Notes under the pieces: model-generated
The model's input: only the letters and a program-made list of their open reading frames with translations
Database searches by the model: none
What the model was told of the DNA's origin: nothing
Made by a program: the position numbers and the translations under genes
In this document: positions 36,368-44,935 of the stretch, one piece after another
Position numbering within the stretch: position 1 is the first letter of the stretch
How the letters are laid out: every line of letters begins with the position of its first letter
Source of the DNA: JALSNL01 sp036479585
Lineage (GTDB): Bacteria; Bacteroidota; Ignavibacteria; Ignavibacteriales; Melioribacteraceae
Assembly: GCA_965224785.1 (NCBI GenBank)
Contig: OZ245062.1
Coordinates: 3,596,001 to 3,660,000, forward strand
Length of the DNA stretch: 64,000 nucleotides
Direction: 5' to 3'

Positions 36368-36961
36368 TTATACTTTTTTACCAACAAATCTAATAATAGA
36401 GGCTTCTCTCTCCATACCATCCATAAATCTTGTTGAATTTTCTTTTGCAAAACATTCAAATTCTAATTCATTAAAACTATTTACAATGTCTTCTAAAGTG
36501 TAAAGTAGATTTATATCTTTGGGTCCACCAGAATTCATTTTTATTTGATCTTTATCAAAAACTTGTAAAATTATTCTGCCATTTGTTTTTAACGCTTCAA
36601 TAATTTTTTGATTATAATGTTCTCTAACTTTTTCTTCAAAATGAAAATTAATTACAACAATTGCATCGTACTTTTCAATTGGAAGTGTCTCATTGAAAAA
36701 ATCTTGAACTTGATAATTAATTTCAACATCATTTTCTAAAGCTAACTTTTCAGCTTTCTGTTTAGCAACTTCGCTATAGTCTGTTGCATCAACAGTCCAA
36801 CCTAACTTTGCAGCATAAACAGCATTTCGTCCTTCACCTTCAGCAATGAATAGTACTTTTGCAGGCGTTAGTTTATCAATCTCTTCTTTGAAGAAACCGT
36901 TAGGTTCTTTTCCAAAAGTGTATTCTTCTGAGTTGTATCTCTTGTCCCAAAAACTTTTCAT
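36368..36961 (-). CDS. Class I SAM-dependent methyltransferase (TehB-like)
   Basis: 197 residues. FWDKRYNSEEYTFGKEPNGFF at the start and the SAM motif VLFIAEGEGRNAVYAAKLGW followed by VDATDYSEVA place it in the small TehB/thiopurine-methyltransferase-like group. The conserved YDAIVVINFHF strand follows. Such proteins detoxify tellurite, selenite or thiols, but the substrate is not predictable. It is preceded by a terminator and followed 102 bases on by nfuA. Confidence 0.85.
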   Translation of the reverse strand: MKSFWDKRYNSEEYTFGKEPNGFFKEEIDKLTPAKVLFIAEGEGRNAVYAAKLGWTVDATDYSEVAKQKAEKLALENDVEINYQVQDFFNETLPIEKYDAIVVINFHFEEKVREHYNQKIIEALKTNGRIILQVFDKDQIKMNSGGPKDINLLYTLEDIVNSFNELEFECFAKENSTRFMDGMEREASIIRFVGKKV

Positions 36962-36980
36962 AAAATAAAATTAAGTGAAA

Positions 36981-37029
36981 TAAAAAAGGAACGATATCAT
37001 TTGCTTGACAAACTTGAATATCGTTCCTT
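36981..37029 (-). terminator. Intrinsic terminator after the peroxiredoxin gene
   Basis: On the minus strand AAGGAACGATAT (37029-37018) pairs with ATATCGTTCCTT (36997-36986) over a 20-base loop and is followed by a T run (36987-36982). This is a clear rho-independent terminator for the peroxiredoxin transcript, just before the methyltransferase start. Confidence 0.8.
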
Positions 37030-37091
37030 AAAATAGATTAAATATATCAGCTTTTAAGTGTAAACTTTTATAGCAGTAATTTACTGTTAAT

Positions 37092-37113
37092 CGTCACGGA
37101 ATAGTCCGTGACG
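37092..37113. repeat. Short perfect hairpin CGTCACGGA-ATAG-TCCGTGACG
   Basis: A nine-base perfect inverted repeat with a four-base loop lies 37 bases after the peroxiredoxin stop. It is much more GC-rich than its surroundings and has no T run, so it looks like a small palindromic repeat rather than a terminator; a proper terminator lies further downstream at 36981-37029. Confidence 0.6.
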
Positions 37114-37149
37114 GCAAAGTCAAAATTTGCATCACTACACAAAAATAAA

Positions 37150-37677
37150 CTAAAGTGTATCTTGTCCTGGTTCCCAGTTACAAGGAGTTAACGCACCAGT
37201 TTGTAAAGCATTTAAGGCTCTTACAACTTCAGCAACATTTCTACCTGTTCCTAAATCGTTAATGTTAATCCAACGAATTTTTCCTTCTGGATCAACGATA
37301 AAAGTTGCACGGTAAGCTACTTTTTCTTTTTTCTCTAAAATTCCTAAATCTTTTGCAAGTGATTTTGAAGTATCTGCAATTAAAGGAAATTTAAGATCAT
37401 TTAAATCTTTATGATCATTTCTCCAGGCAAGGTGAACAAATTCAGAATCTGTTGAAGCTCCATAAAGCGTTGCATTATTATTTTCAAAATCATCAAAATG
37501 ATTGTTAAATTCTGAAATTTCTGTAGGGCAAACAAATGTAAAATCTTTTGGATACCAAAACATTACCATCCACTTTCCATTTTTTTTATGTTCTTCCGAT
37601 GATACATCTGCAAACTCTTTTCCAGCCATAACACTTGTTTTTTTGAACTCAGGAAAACTTTGACCTATTGTAAGCAT
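37150..37677 (-). CDS. Peroxiredoxin, AhpC/TSA family
   Basis: 175 residues. The peroxidatic cysteine is Cys50 in WYPKDFTFVCPTEI, and a second cysteine near the C-terminus (LTPCNWEPG, Cys166) is placed to resolve the disulfide, giving a 2-Cys enzyme of the AhpC/Prx1 group. It reduces hydrogen peroxide and alkyl peroxides in the cytoplasm. GGAG precedes the ATG. A PerR-box-like palindrome lies 61-75 bases upstream of the start. No AhpF partner is adjacent. Confidence 0.94.
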   Translation of the reverse strand: MLTIGQSFPEFKKTSVMAGKEFADVSSEEHKKNGKWMVMFWYPKDFTFVCPTEISEFNNHFDDFENNNATLYGASTDSEFVHLAWRNDHKDLNDLKFPLIADTSKSLAKDLGILEKKEKVAYRATFIVDPEGKIRWININDLGTGRNVAEVVRALNALQTGALTPCNWEPGQDTL

Positions 37678-37737
37678 TTTTTACTCCTTTGTATTTATTG
37701 TTAAGTAATAATTATTATTTATTACTTAAATTTACAA

Positions 37738-37752
37738 CTGTAATTATTATAA
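37738..37752. promoter_or_regulatory. Possible PerR box upstream of the peroxiredoxin gene
   Basis: CTGTAATTATTATAA matches the PerR operator consensus TTATAATnATTATAA at 12 of 14 specified positions, 61 bases upstream of a peroxidase gene. Nearby, TTAAGTAAT (37701-37709) and ATTACTTAA (37721-37729) form another inverted repeat that could be an operator. Both are AT-rich and could arise by chance in this genome. Confidence 0.35.
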
Positions 37753-37774
37753 GTCAAATTTGTTTTTATCTTAT

Positions 37775-38929
37775 TTAATTAATAAGATTGAATGATCCTT
37801 TAATTACTAATTCATCCTCTTTATTAAATTCATCTATATTTATAATTTCTGTATAACCATTGGTTGTCTTGCCAATCTTAACTGGTTGTTTTATAAATTT
37901 GTATTCACCATTATTTTTAGACTTTTTTACTAATACAAAATTGTTGTCATCTGCATTTACAATTGCATCTTCGAGTATTGCTGGAAGTGTAATTTCATCA
38001 ACTAATATTTCTGCTTGAATATACATACCTGAAATAAAATTTGTTTTATCATTTTCATTTTTTAAGTGTCCGTGAATATTAATTATTCTATCAGTTGAGT
38101 TTACTGTTTTGCCAACCAAGAAAACTTCAGCTTCAAAAACATTGGTTTTATTATCTGGCAAATTAAATTTAATTGTTTGCCCCTCTTTAATTTTGTGAAT
38201 ATCTTTTTCAAAAACATTTAATTCAAGATGAATATGTTCCGTGCTAACTATTTTAACTGCAACTTTGTTCGGATCTAAATATTCTCCTTTTGTAATATTG
38301 ACTTCAGCAACATTTCCCGAAATTGGACTTCTAACTGAAATTTTAGTTGTCATTAAATCAAAATTTAATTTTGAAGGAGAAATATTTATTAGTCTTAATT
38401 TTTTTTCAAGAGCTTTAACATCAGAACGTACCGAAAAATAATCTGCTTCGGCTTTTAGATATTTTTTCTCCGATGTAATATTTTCTTTTTGTAATTTTTT
38501 TTGTCTTTCATACTCAGATTTTTGATAAGTCAGTTTCGCCTGTGCGTTTAGAAAATCCTGTTGCATCTCAATGTATTGTGGATTTTCAAGAGTAAACAAC
38601 ACACCACCTTTTTTAACTTTTTGCCCAACAAGTAAATGAATATTTTTTACTGTACCACCGTAATATATACTGACAGCAGCTTTGTATTCGGGTGGAACAT
38701 CCATAGCCCCAGCAACCTGAATTTTTTCTGAAAATGAATGATTAGTTATTTTTCCTAGTTTCATTCCAGAGGTTGAAAATTGCTCTGTAGTAACTGTTAC
38801 TATATTATCCACTACCATACTATTTTCATTTTCTGGGTTTGTATTTTCCTGTTGCGGATTTTCTCCACAAGAGGCAAAAAGAAAAAGCCCAATAGTTAAA
38901 ATTGTTAAGGTTATTTTATAAAATTTCAT
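37775..38929 (-). CDS. RND efflux periplasmic adaptor (HlyD/CusB family), lipoprotein
   Basis: 384 residues from the ATG at 38929, which has AAGGA eight bases upstream; the ATG at 38938 is an alternative. The lipobox FLFASCGEN anchors it at Cys21. The CusB/CzcB pattern follows: YYGGTVKNIHLLVGQKVKKGGVLFTLENPQYIEMQQDFLNA, a coiled-coil hairpin (YQKSEYERQKKLQKENITSEKKYLKAEADY) and ISGNVAEVNITKGEYLDP. It would link the inner-membrane pump to the outer-membrane channel, here both encoded by the gene upstream. The gap between the two is about eleven bases. Confidence 0.9.
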   Translation of the reverse strand: MKFYKITLTILTIGLFLFASCGENPQQENTNPENENSMVVDNIVTVTTEQFSTSGMKLGKITNHSFSEKIQVAGAMDVPPEYKAAVSIYYGGTVKNIHLLVGQKVKKGGVLFTLENPQYIEMQQDFLNAQAKLTYQKSEYERQKKLQKENITSEKKYLKAEADYFSVRSDVKALEKKLRLINISPSKLNFDLMTTKISVRSPISGNVAEVNITKGEYLDPNKVAVKIVSTEHIHLELNVFEKDIHKIKEGQTIKFNLPDNKTNVFEAEVFLVGKTVNSTDRIINIHGHLKNENDKTNFISGMYIQAEILVDEITLPAILEDAIVNADDNNFVLVKKSKNNGEYKFIKQPVKIGKTTNGYTEIINIDEFNKEDELVIKGSFNLIN

Positions 38930-38940
38930 CTTAATCATCC

Positions 38941-41900
38941 TTATAATTCATTTAATACTAAATAGTTTAATGATAAAACTGTTTGATTGTATTTGTTTAG
39001 ATTTTCTAAATAGTTCATTTCAATTGAAACCGAGTTTTGGATAAGTTGTATATATTGGAGAAAATCTATTTCCCCATTTCGAAAAGCTATGGTCGCATTA
39101 TTCAACAATTGTTTTGATAACTGTTTTCCTGAATTCTGATAATAATGTACAGAACTTTCATAGCTTTTCATTTCAGAATGTAGAGACTTGATTTTTGCAT
39201 TTAGTTTAATTTCATAATTTTTATAGTTCTGCTCCACTACTTGTTTTTGTATTTGAGCAGATTCTATTTTAGAACTTTGACCAAAGAAAAGAATTGGAAT
39301 AGAAACACCAACATCAAACCCATAATATGTTTTTTCGTTTGCCCCACTATTACTACCTTGAAACAAACCAAAGTTGATGTCTGGTAATAGATTTTGTTTT
39401 TCCAAACTTACAGCACTCGCCGAAGTGTTTAACAAATTTTCATAATAATGCAACCCTGGATTGTTAGTTACATCTAGTGAATTTATCTTTAATACTGGTA
39501 GTTCTATTTCTTTGATCCTATAAGTTGAATCTGTTTGCAACCAAGATTGTAATTGAGAATAAGTAGCATTTATTTTTTCTTTAGTCTGAGAAAGGGAAAT
39601 TTCTATTCCTTTCTGTTTAGCTAAAGCTGTTAACTCTTCTAATTTATTAGTCTCTCCTACTTTATAACGTATTTGAGCAGCCAAAGCAAATTTTGTAAAA
39701 AGACTATCCAAGTATTTATATTTTTGTTCAACATTTTGCAAATAAATAATTGAAAAATATGTTTTGGATACTTCTCTTCTCAGTAAAATTTCATTTAGAT
39801 GATATTTTTGTTTTTCAGCTTTAACTATTTCTTTATTTAAATTCCTTTGCAAAAAATAAACCGTTGGAAACTTTATTGATTGATTAACTCCCCATACTTT
39901 TAACGGAAGATCATTTGCTCCCAAGTTACTTTCATCATAATTATAATAGAATTCAGTTTTAGGAAAATCCAAAGAAGTGCCAACATTACTTTCTGTTTTT
40001 TTAACCATTAACGAAGATGCTTTTAATCCGGCATTATTTTTCACAGCAATTTTAATTGCATCACTAATACTTAAATATTGTTTTGTAGTTATACTTTTTT
40101 CACTTTGTGCATTAGTAAAATTTGGTAGTAGTAAAATTAATGTTAACAAAAAAGATATTGGAAGAACTTTAATATTTTTTGACTTAAATTTTTTATCAAA
40201 GTAATAATATAAAACTGGAAGTACAATCATTGTTAATAAAGTGGCCGAAATTAAACCACCTATTACAACAGTTGCCAATGGTCTTTGTACTTCGGCACCG
40301 GATGATGTTGAAATTGCCATAGGTAAAAATCCTAACGCTGCAGCTCCTGCTGTTAGCAATACCGGACGAAGTCTGTCCTTAGTTCCCAGAATTATTCTCT
40401 CACGTATATCTTTAATTCCTTCTTGTTTTAATTCATTCAAGTGTTCAATCAGTACAATTCCATTTAACACGGCAATACCAAATAAAGCTATAAAGCCAAC
40501 ACCTGCGGAAATGCTAAATGGCAAACCCCTTATGGATAGGAGCAATACGCCTCCAACAGCTGCAAATGGTATTGCACTAAAAATCATTACTGCATCTTTA
40601 AATGAACCAAATGCAAAATGGAGCATCACAAAAATTAAGAACAATGCTATTGGTACTGCAATCATTAAACGTGATGATGCATTTTGAAGGTTCTCAAATT
40701 GTCCGCCATAAGAGATTGAATAACCAACAGGTAATTGAATTTGCTCTTTAATTATTTTTTGAACATCCTCAACAACAGAAGTTAAATCTCTGTTACGAAC
40801 ATTGACTCCTATTACTATTCTTCTTCTTGTTTCATCACGAGATATTTTTGCAGGACTTTTTGTAATCTTGATTTCGGCAAACTCACTTAGTGGTAAAGAT
40901 TGTCCGCTTGGAAGCATAATTGATGCGGCTTTCAAATCGTCAATACTTTTTCTATGTTCATCATCAAAACGCACTACCAAATCAAATTGTTTTTCACCTT
41001 CAAAAATTGTTCCTGCAGTTGCACCAGCAAATCCCATAGTTATAACATTGTTTAACTCTTCAACATTCAAACCATACTTGGCTATTTTTTGACGATTATA
41101 AACAACACTCATTTGCGGAAGCCCTGCAGTTTTTTCGACTATAATATCCGAAGCACCTTCTACATTCTGAATTTTAGCTTCAACTTCTTTTGCCTTTTTA
41201 TAAAGTACATCCAAATCTTCACCGAATATTTTGATTGCCAAATCTGCTCGCACTCCAGTTATAAGTTCGTTAAACCTCATTTCAATTGGCTGAGTAAATT
41301 CATAATCAATTCCTGGAATAATGGATAAAGCTCCTTTCAATTTGTCAGCTAATTCATCTTTACTATTAGCACTTACCCATTCGCTTCTGGGTTTAAGAGT
41401 AATCATAACATCACTTTCTTCCATAGACATCGGATCAGTTGGGACTTCAGCTGCTCCAATTCTACTTACAACATCTTTTACTTCAGGAAATTGTTTAATA
41501 ATTTTTTCCATTTCTGTTACACTTTCAATTGTCTTACTTAAAGACGTTCCCGTTTTTAAAACCGGTTGAATAACAAAATCCCCTTCGTCAAGTGTTGGAA
41601 CAAATTCTGATCCCATTCTTATAAATATTATTGAAGTACCAATTAAAAGAATACCTGATATTACTAAAACAATTTTTCTATTATTCAAAGCCCAATCGAT
41701 TGATGGTTTGTACATTGACATAATAAAATCCATAAACCTTTTTGATATTGTTCTTTTGTTAGGATCAATCGGTTTTAAGAATAAAGATGCAATTACAGGT
41801 ACATAAGTAAAACCTAAAATCATTGTGCCTATTAGGGCAAAGGTAAAAACCAAAGCCATTGGCTTAAACATTTTACCTTCAATTCCCGTTAGCGAAAGGA

Positions 41901-43299
41901 TTGGTATAAATACAATAATTATTATTAACTGACCAAATACAGCAGAGCGGGTCATTTTAATTGTACTGTCGTGTGATATTTTATCGACTAAACTTTGTCT
42001 CTCGCTCCCTTTTAATTTTAGTAAATCATTATGGCGAGAAGTTATTCTAAATGCAATAAACTCAACAATAATAACTGCTCCGTCTATAATTATTCCAAAA
42101 TCAATTGCACCCAAACTCATAAGATTTGCATCAACGCCAAATATATACATCATAGATAAAGCAAATAGTAAACTTAACGGAATAACCGAAGCTATAACAA
42201 TACCAGAACGAAGATTGCCAATAAGCAAAACAACAATGAAGATTACAATAAGAAAACCCAAAATTAAATTTTCTAGAATCGTGAAAGTTGTTCTACTAAT
42301 TAATTCGCTTCTATCTAAAAATCCATTTATTACAATTCCTTCAGGCAGATTTTTTTCAATTTCGGTAACTCGTTTTTTAACTCTCTCAATGGTTGCTTTT
42401 GAGTTAGCATCTTTTAACATCATTACTTGACCCAGAACTTTTTCCCCTTCACCGTTGGCAGTAATTGCTCCAAATCTATTTGCATAACCAAATCCGACCT
42501 TTGCAATATCACGAACATAAACAGGGTTACCATTTTTAGTTGTTACAACAATATTACTAATATCTTCTAATGACTTTACTAATCCTTCACCTCTTATAAA
42601 ATAACTTTGGTTAGTCTTTTCAATGTAAGCTCCACCAGCAATGCTGTTATTTTTTTTCAGAGCTGAATAAATTTCTGCAAGTGAAATTCCCATTGCACGA
42701 ATTCTTTCTGGATTAACGGCTACTTCATATTGTTTTAAATTTCCACCCCAAGTGTTTACTTCTACAACTCCCTTAATGCCTGAAAGTTGACGACGAACAA
42801 CCCAATCTTGAATAGTTCGTAAATCGGTAATTGAATATTTATCTTTATGTTCAGAATCAGTATCAATTATATATTGGTAAATTTCTCCAAGCCCCGTTGA
42901 TATTGGTCCCATTGAGGGAGTGCCAAATCCGGCAGGGATTTTTTCTTGTGCACTTTTTATTTTTTCAGCAATTAATTGGCGAGGTAGATATGTTCCCATA
43001 TCATCTTCAAAAACAATGGTAACAACTGAAAGTCCAAATTTTGAAATCGATCGTATTTCTGTAACGCCAGGTAAATTTGCCATTTCCAATTCAACCTGAT
43101 ATGTTAAATACTTTTCAACATCTTCAGTTGATAAGTTACGAGATGTAGTTATTACTTGAACCTGATTATTTGTTATATCTGGAACGGCACCAATAGGTAT
43201 TTGGGTAAGCGAATATATTCCAAATATAACTAACGCTAACGTGAACAGAATAATTATCAGTTTATGTGTAATACTATAGGTAACTAATTTTTCAATCAT
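38941..43299 (-). CDS. CusA/CzcA heavy-metal RND pump fused to a TolC-type outer-membrane factor
   Basis: 1452 residues; a CzcA pump alone is about 1040. Residues 1 to ~1035 are a heavy-metal RND transporter with the proton-relay acids in transmembrane segment 4 (AIDFGIIIDGAVIIVEF: Asp400, Asp406, Glu413), GSEFVPTLDEGDFVIQP and RDRLRPVLLTAGAAALGF. After the last pump helix comes a second signal-peptide-like segment (LPISFLLTLILLLPNFTNAQ, about 1045-1064), then a TolC/OEP domain (SISDAIKIAVKNNAGLKAS; YKVGETNKLEELTALAKQKG; FRNGEIDFLQYIQ). The frame is open throughout. Such fusions occur in Bacteroidota; cleavage after Ala1064 would release the channel part. It is the first gene of a two-gene efflux operon. 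Confidence 0.92.
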   Translation of the reverse strand: MIEKLVTYSITHKLIIILFTLALVIFGIYSLTQIPIGAVPDITNNQVQVITTSRNLSTEDVEKYLTYQVELEMANLPGVTEIRSISKFGLSVVTIVFEDDMGTYLPRQLIAEKIKSAQEKIPAGFGTPSMGPISTGLGEIYQYIIDTDSEHKDKYSITDLRTIQDWVVRRQLSGIKGVVEVNTWGGNLKQYEVAVNPERIRAMGISLAEIYSALKKNNSIAGGAYIEKTNQSYFIRGEGLVKSLEDISNIVVTTKNGNPVYVRDIAKVGFGYANRFGAITANGEGEKVLGQVMMLKDANSKATIERVKKRVTEIEKNLPEGIVINGFLDRSELISRTTFTILENLILGFLIVIFIVVLLIGNLRSGIVIASVIPLSLLFALSMMYIFGVDANLMSLGAIDFGIIIDGAVIIVEFIAFRITSRHNDLLKLKGSERQSLVDKISHDSTIKMTRSAVFGQLIIIIVFIPILSLTGIEGKMFKPMALVFTFALIGTMILGFTYVPVIASLFLKPIDPNKRTISKRFMDFIMSMYKPSIDWALNNRKIVLVISGILLIGTSIIFIRMGSEFVPTLDEGDFVIQPVLKTGTSLSKTIESVTEMEKIIKQFPEVKDVVSRIGAAEVPTDPMSMEESDVMITLKPRSEWVSANSKDELADKLKGALSIIPGIDYEFTQPIEMRFNELITGVRADLAIKIFGEDLDVLYKKAKEVEAKIQNVEGASDIIVEKTAGLPQMSVVYNRQKIAKYGLNVEELNNVITMGFAGATAGTIFEGEKQFDLVVRFDDEHRKSIDDLKAASIMLPSGQSLPLSEFAEIKITKSPAKISRDETRRRIVIGVNVRNRDLTSVVEDVQKIIKEQIQLPVGYSISYGGQFENLQNASSRLMIAVPIALFLIFVMLHFAFGSFKDAVMIFSAIPFAAVGGVLLLSIRGLPFSISAGVGFIALFGIAVLNGIVLIEHLNELKQEGIKDIRERIILGTKDRLRPVLLTAGAAALGFLPMAISTSSGAEVQRPLATVVIGGLISATLLTMIVLPVLYYYFDKKFKSKNIKVLPISFLLTLILLLPNFTNAQSEKSITTKQYLSISDAIKIAVKNNAGLKASSLMVKKTESNVGTSLDFPKTEFYYNYDESNLGANDLPLKVWGVNQSIKFPTVYFLQRNLNKEIVKAEKQKYHLNEILLRREVSKTYFSIIYLQNVEQKYKYLDSLFTKFALAAQIRYKVGETNKLEELTALAKQKGIEISLSQTKEKINATYSQLQSWLQTDSTYRIKEIELPVLKINSLDVTNNPGLHYYENLLNTSASAVSLEKQNLLPDINFGLFQGSNSGANEKTYYGFDVGVSIPILFFGQSSKIESAQIQKQVVEQNYKNYEIKLNAKIKSLHSEMKSYESSVHYYQNSGKQLSKQLLNNATIAFRNGEIDFLQYIQLIQNSVSIEMNYLENLNKYNQTVLSLNYLVLNEL

Positions 43300-43473
43300 T
43301 TTTAATATCCGTTAAATTTTCTTTTCTAAATTAAGACAAGTAATATCTTTATGGAAGAAAATTATTTGTAATAATTTTTAGATTCTCTTAAACTTTTTTT
43401 TTAGACTTAAACAGAATAGAAAAATATTTATTTCGATAAATTATTTTTTAATCCATTTTATTTGGTACTATGT

Positions 43474-44871
43474 TTACCATCCCATAAAATAAGGGGGAAT
43501 TAAAAGAAGTAAACTTACAACAGAAAGAATAAGCATAAGTGGTAAAATCCATCTTGCCCATTTCTCCCAAGGAATTTCTGCAAGTGTTAAAATTCCCATT
43601 GTTACTGCTGAGGTTGGAATAATTAGATTTGAGAAACCATCTCCAAATTGATAAGCTAGGATTGCTGTCTGACGAGATACTCCAACCAAATCTCCTAGAG
43701 GAGCCATAATTGGCATAGTCAATGCAGCTTGTCCACTTCCGGAGGGAATGAAAAAATTTAACAATGATTGAACAACAAACATAGCTTGCGAAGAAACTAT
43801 TGGATGCAATGACCTAATCGGTTCGGAAAGAGTGTACAGAGCTGTATCTATTATTTTGCCATCACTTGCAACAATTAAAATTCCTCTTGCCAAAGCAATA
43901 ATAAGTGCCGTACCCACTAAGTCTTTTGCTCCTTGCACAAACGAGTCTGTAATTTCTTGTGTGCTAAGTTTTCCAAATATTCCAACTAGTATTCCAGTAA
44001 TAAAAAAGACAGCACAAATTTCTTCAATGAACCAACCAAAATTTAGAACACCAATTGCAAGAGTTATCAATCCCAGCAGAAAGACAATCAAAACAGTTTT
44101 ATGTTGTCTATCTATTCCATCAAAATTTTGCAATTTATCTGTATCGAATTTTTCTTTTCTATTTTTATCAATTTCATATACTGGGCTAAGTTTTGGGTTG
44201 GCTTTTATTTTGGAGGCGTATCTTGTAACATATATTATTGCTGTAAGTGTTACAATTACCCAAACAACAAGTCTATACTCAATTCCGGAAAACAAAGGAA
44301 CGCCAGCAATGCCTTGTGCAATACCAACTGTAAATGGATTAAGAAAAGCTCCAGCAAAACCAACACCAGATCCAATGTAGGCAACTGCAACAGCTGTTAT
44401 AGAATCATAACCAAGGCTTAGCATTAGCGGAACTAAAATTAATATAAAAGGAATTATTTCTTCTGCCATCCCAAAAATTGCTCCACCAAGCGAGAATAGA
44501 ACCATTAGAATAGGAATGAGAAGTTTTTCAACTACTTTGGATTTGTGGTAAGCATTTGCAATAGCTTTTATTCCACTATCCACAGCTTCAGTTTTTTGGA
44601 ATACCGAAAAAGCTCCACCAACAATTAATACAAAACCTATTATTAGTGCTGCATCAACAAAACCTTTTATTGGTGCTTGCAGTACTGCACTTACTCCTTG
44701 AGGACTACTTTCAACAAAATGAAATGTTTCGTTAACTACAACATTTTTACCGTTAACTTCTTTTCGGTCAAACTCACCTGAAGGAACAAACCAAGTTGCA
44801 ATAGCAACAAGAACAATAATTGAAAATATTATAAAAAATGTGTTGGGTGCTTTTAGTTTACTTAGTTTCAT
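43474..44871 (-). CDS. YfcC family membrane carrier
   Basis: 465 residues with about a dozen hydrophobic segments. The opening PNTFFIIFSIIVLVAIATWFVPSGEFDR and the stretches AIFGMAEEIIPFILILVPLM, GSGVGFAGAFLNPFTVGIAQGIAG and FIPSGSGQAALTMPIMAPLGDLVGVSRQT are typical of the YfcC group in the DcuC/ArgP-like superfamily. The substrate is uncertain: relatives carry amino acids, C4-dicarboxylates or acetate. It is a single gene between the efflux operon and a secreted-protein block. Confidence 0.87.
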   Translation of the reverse strand: MKLSKLKAPNTFFIIFSIIVLVAIATWFVPSGEFDRKEVNGKNVVVNETFHFVESSPQGVSAVLQAPIKGFVDAALIIGFVLIVGGAFSVFQKTEAVDSGIKAIANAYHKSKVVEKLLIPILMVLFSLGGAIFGMAEEIIPFILILVPLMLSLGYDSITAVAVAYIGSGVGFAGAFLNPFTVGIAQGIAGVPLFSGIEYRLVVWVIVTLTAIIYVTRYASKIKANPKLSPVYEIDKNRKEKFDTDKLQNFDGIDRQHKTVLIVFLLGLITLAIGVLNFGWFIEEICAVFFITGILVGIFGKLSTQEITDSFVQGAKDLVGTALIIALARGILIVASDGKIIDTALYTLSEPIRSLHPIVSSQAMFVVQSLLNFFIPSGSGQAALTMPIMAPLGDLVGVSRQTAILAYQFGDGFSNLIIPTSAVTMGILTLAEIPWEKWARWILPLMLILSVVSLLLLIPPYFMGW

Positions 44872-44935
44872 TTGTAGATAATTTAATTAGAAATTTTCAA
44901 TCAAATATAATATAGAAAATAAGCTAATAAAAAAT

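Noticed and set aside
37092..37113. Hairpin as peroxiredoxin terminator
   Set aside because: It has no T run on either strand, and a proper terminator with a T run lies downstream at 36981-37029.
40241..40687. Plus-strand 148-codon frame opposite the RND pump gene
   Set aside because: Antisense shadow of conserved pump sequence; no ribosome site or family match.
43832..44380. Long plus-strand frame opposite the YfcC-family gene
   Set aside because: It is the antisense shadow of a clearly recognised membrane protein and has low-complexity content.
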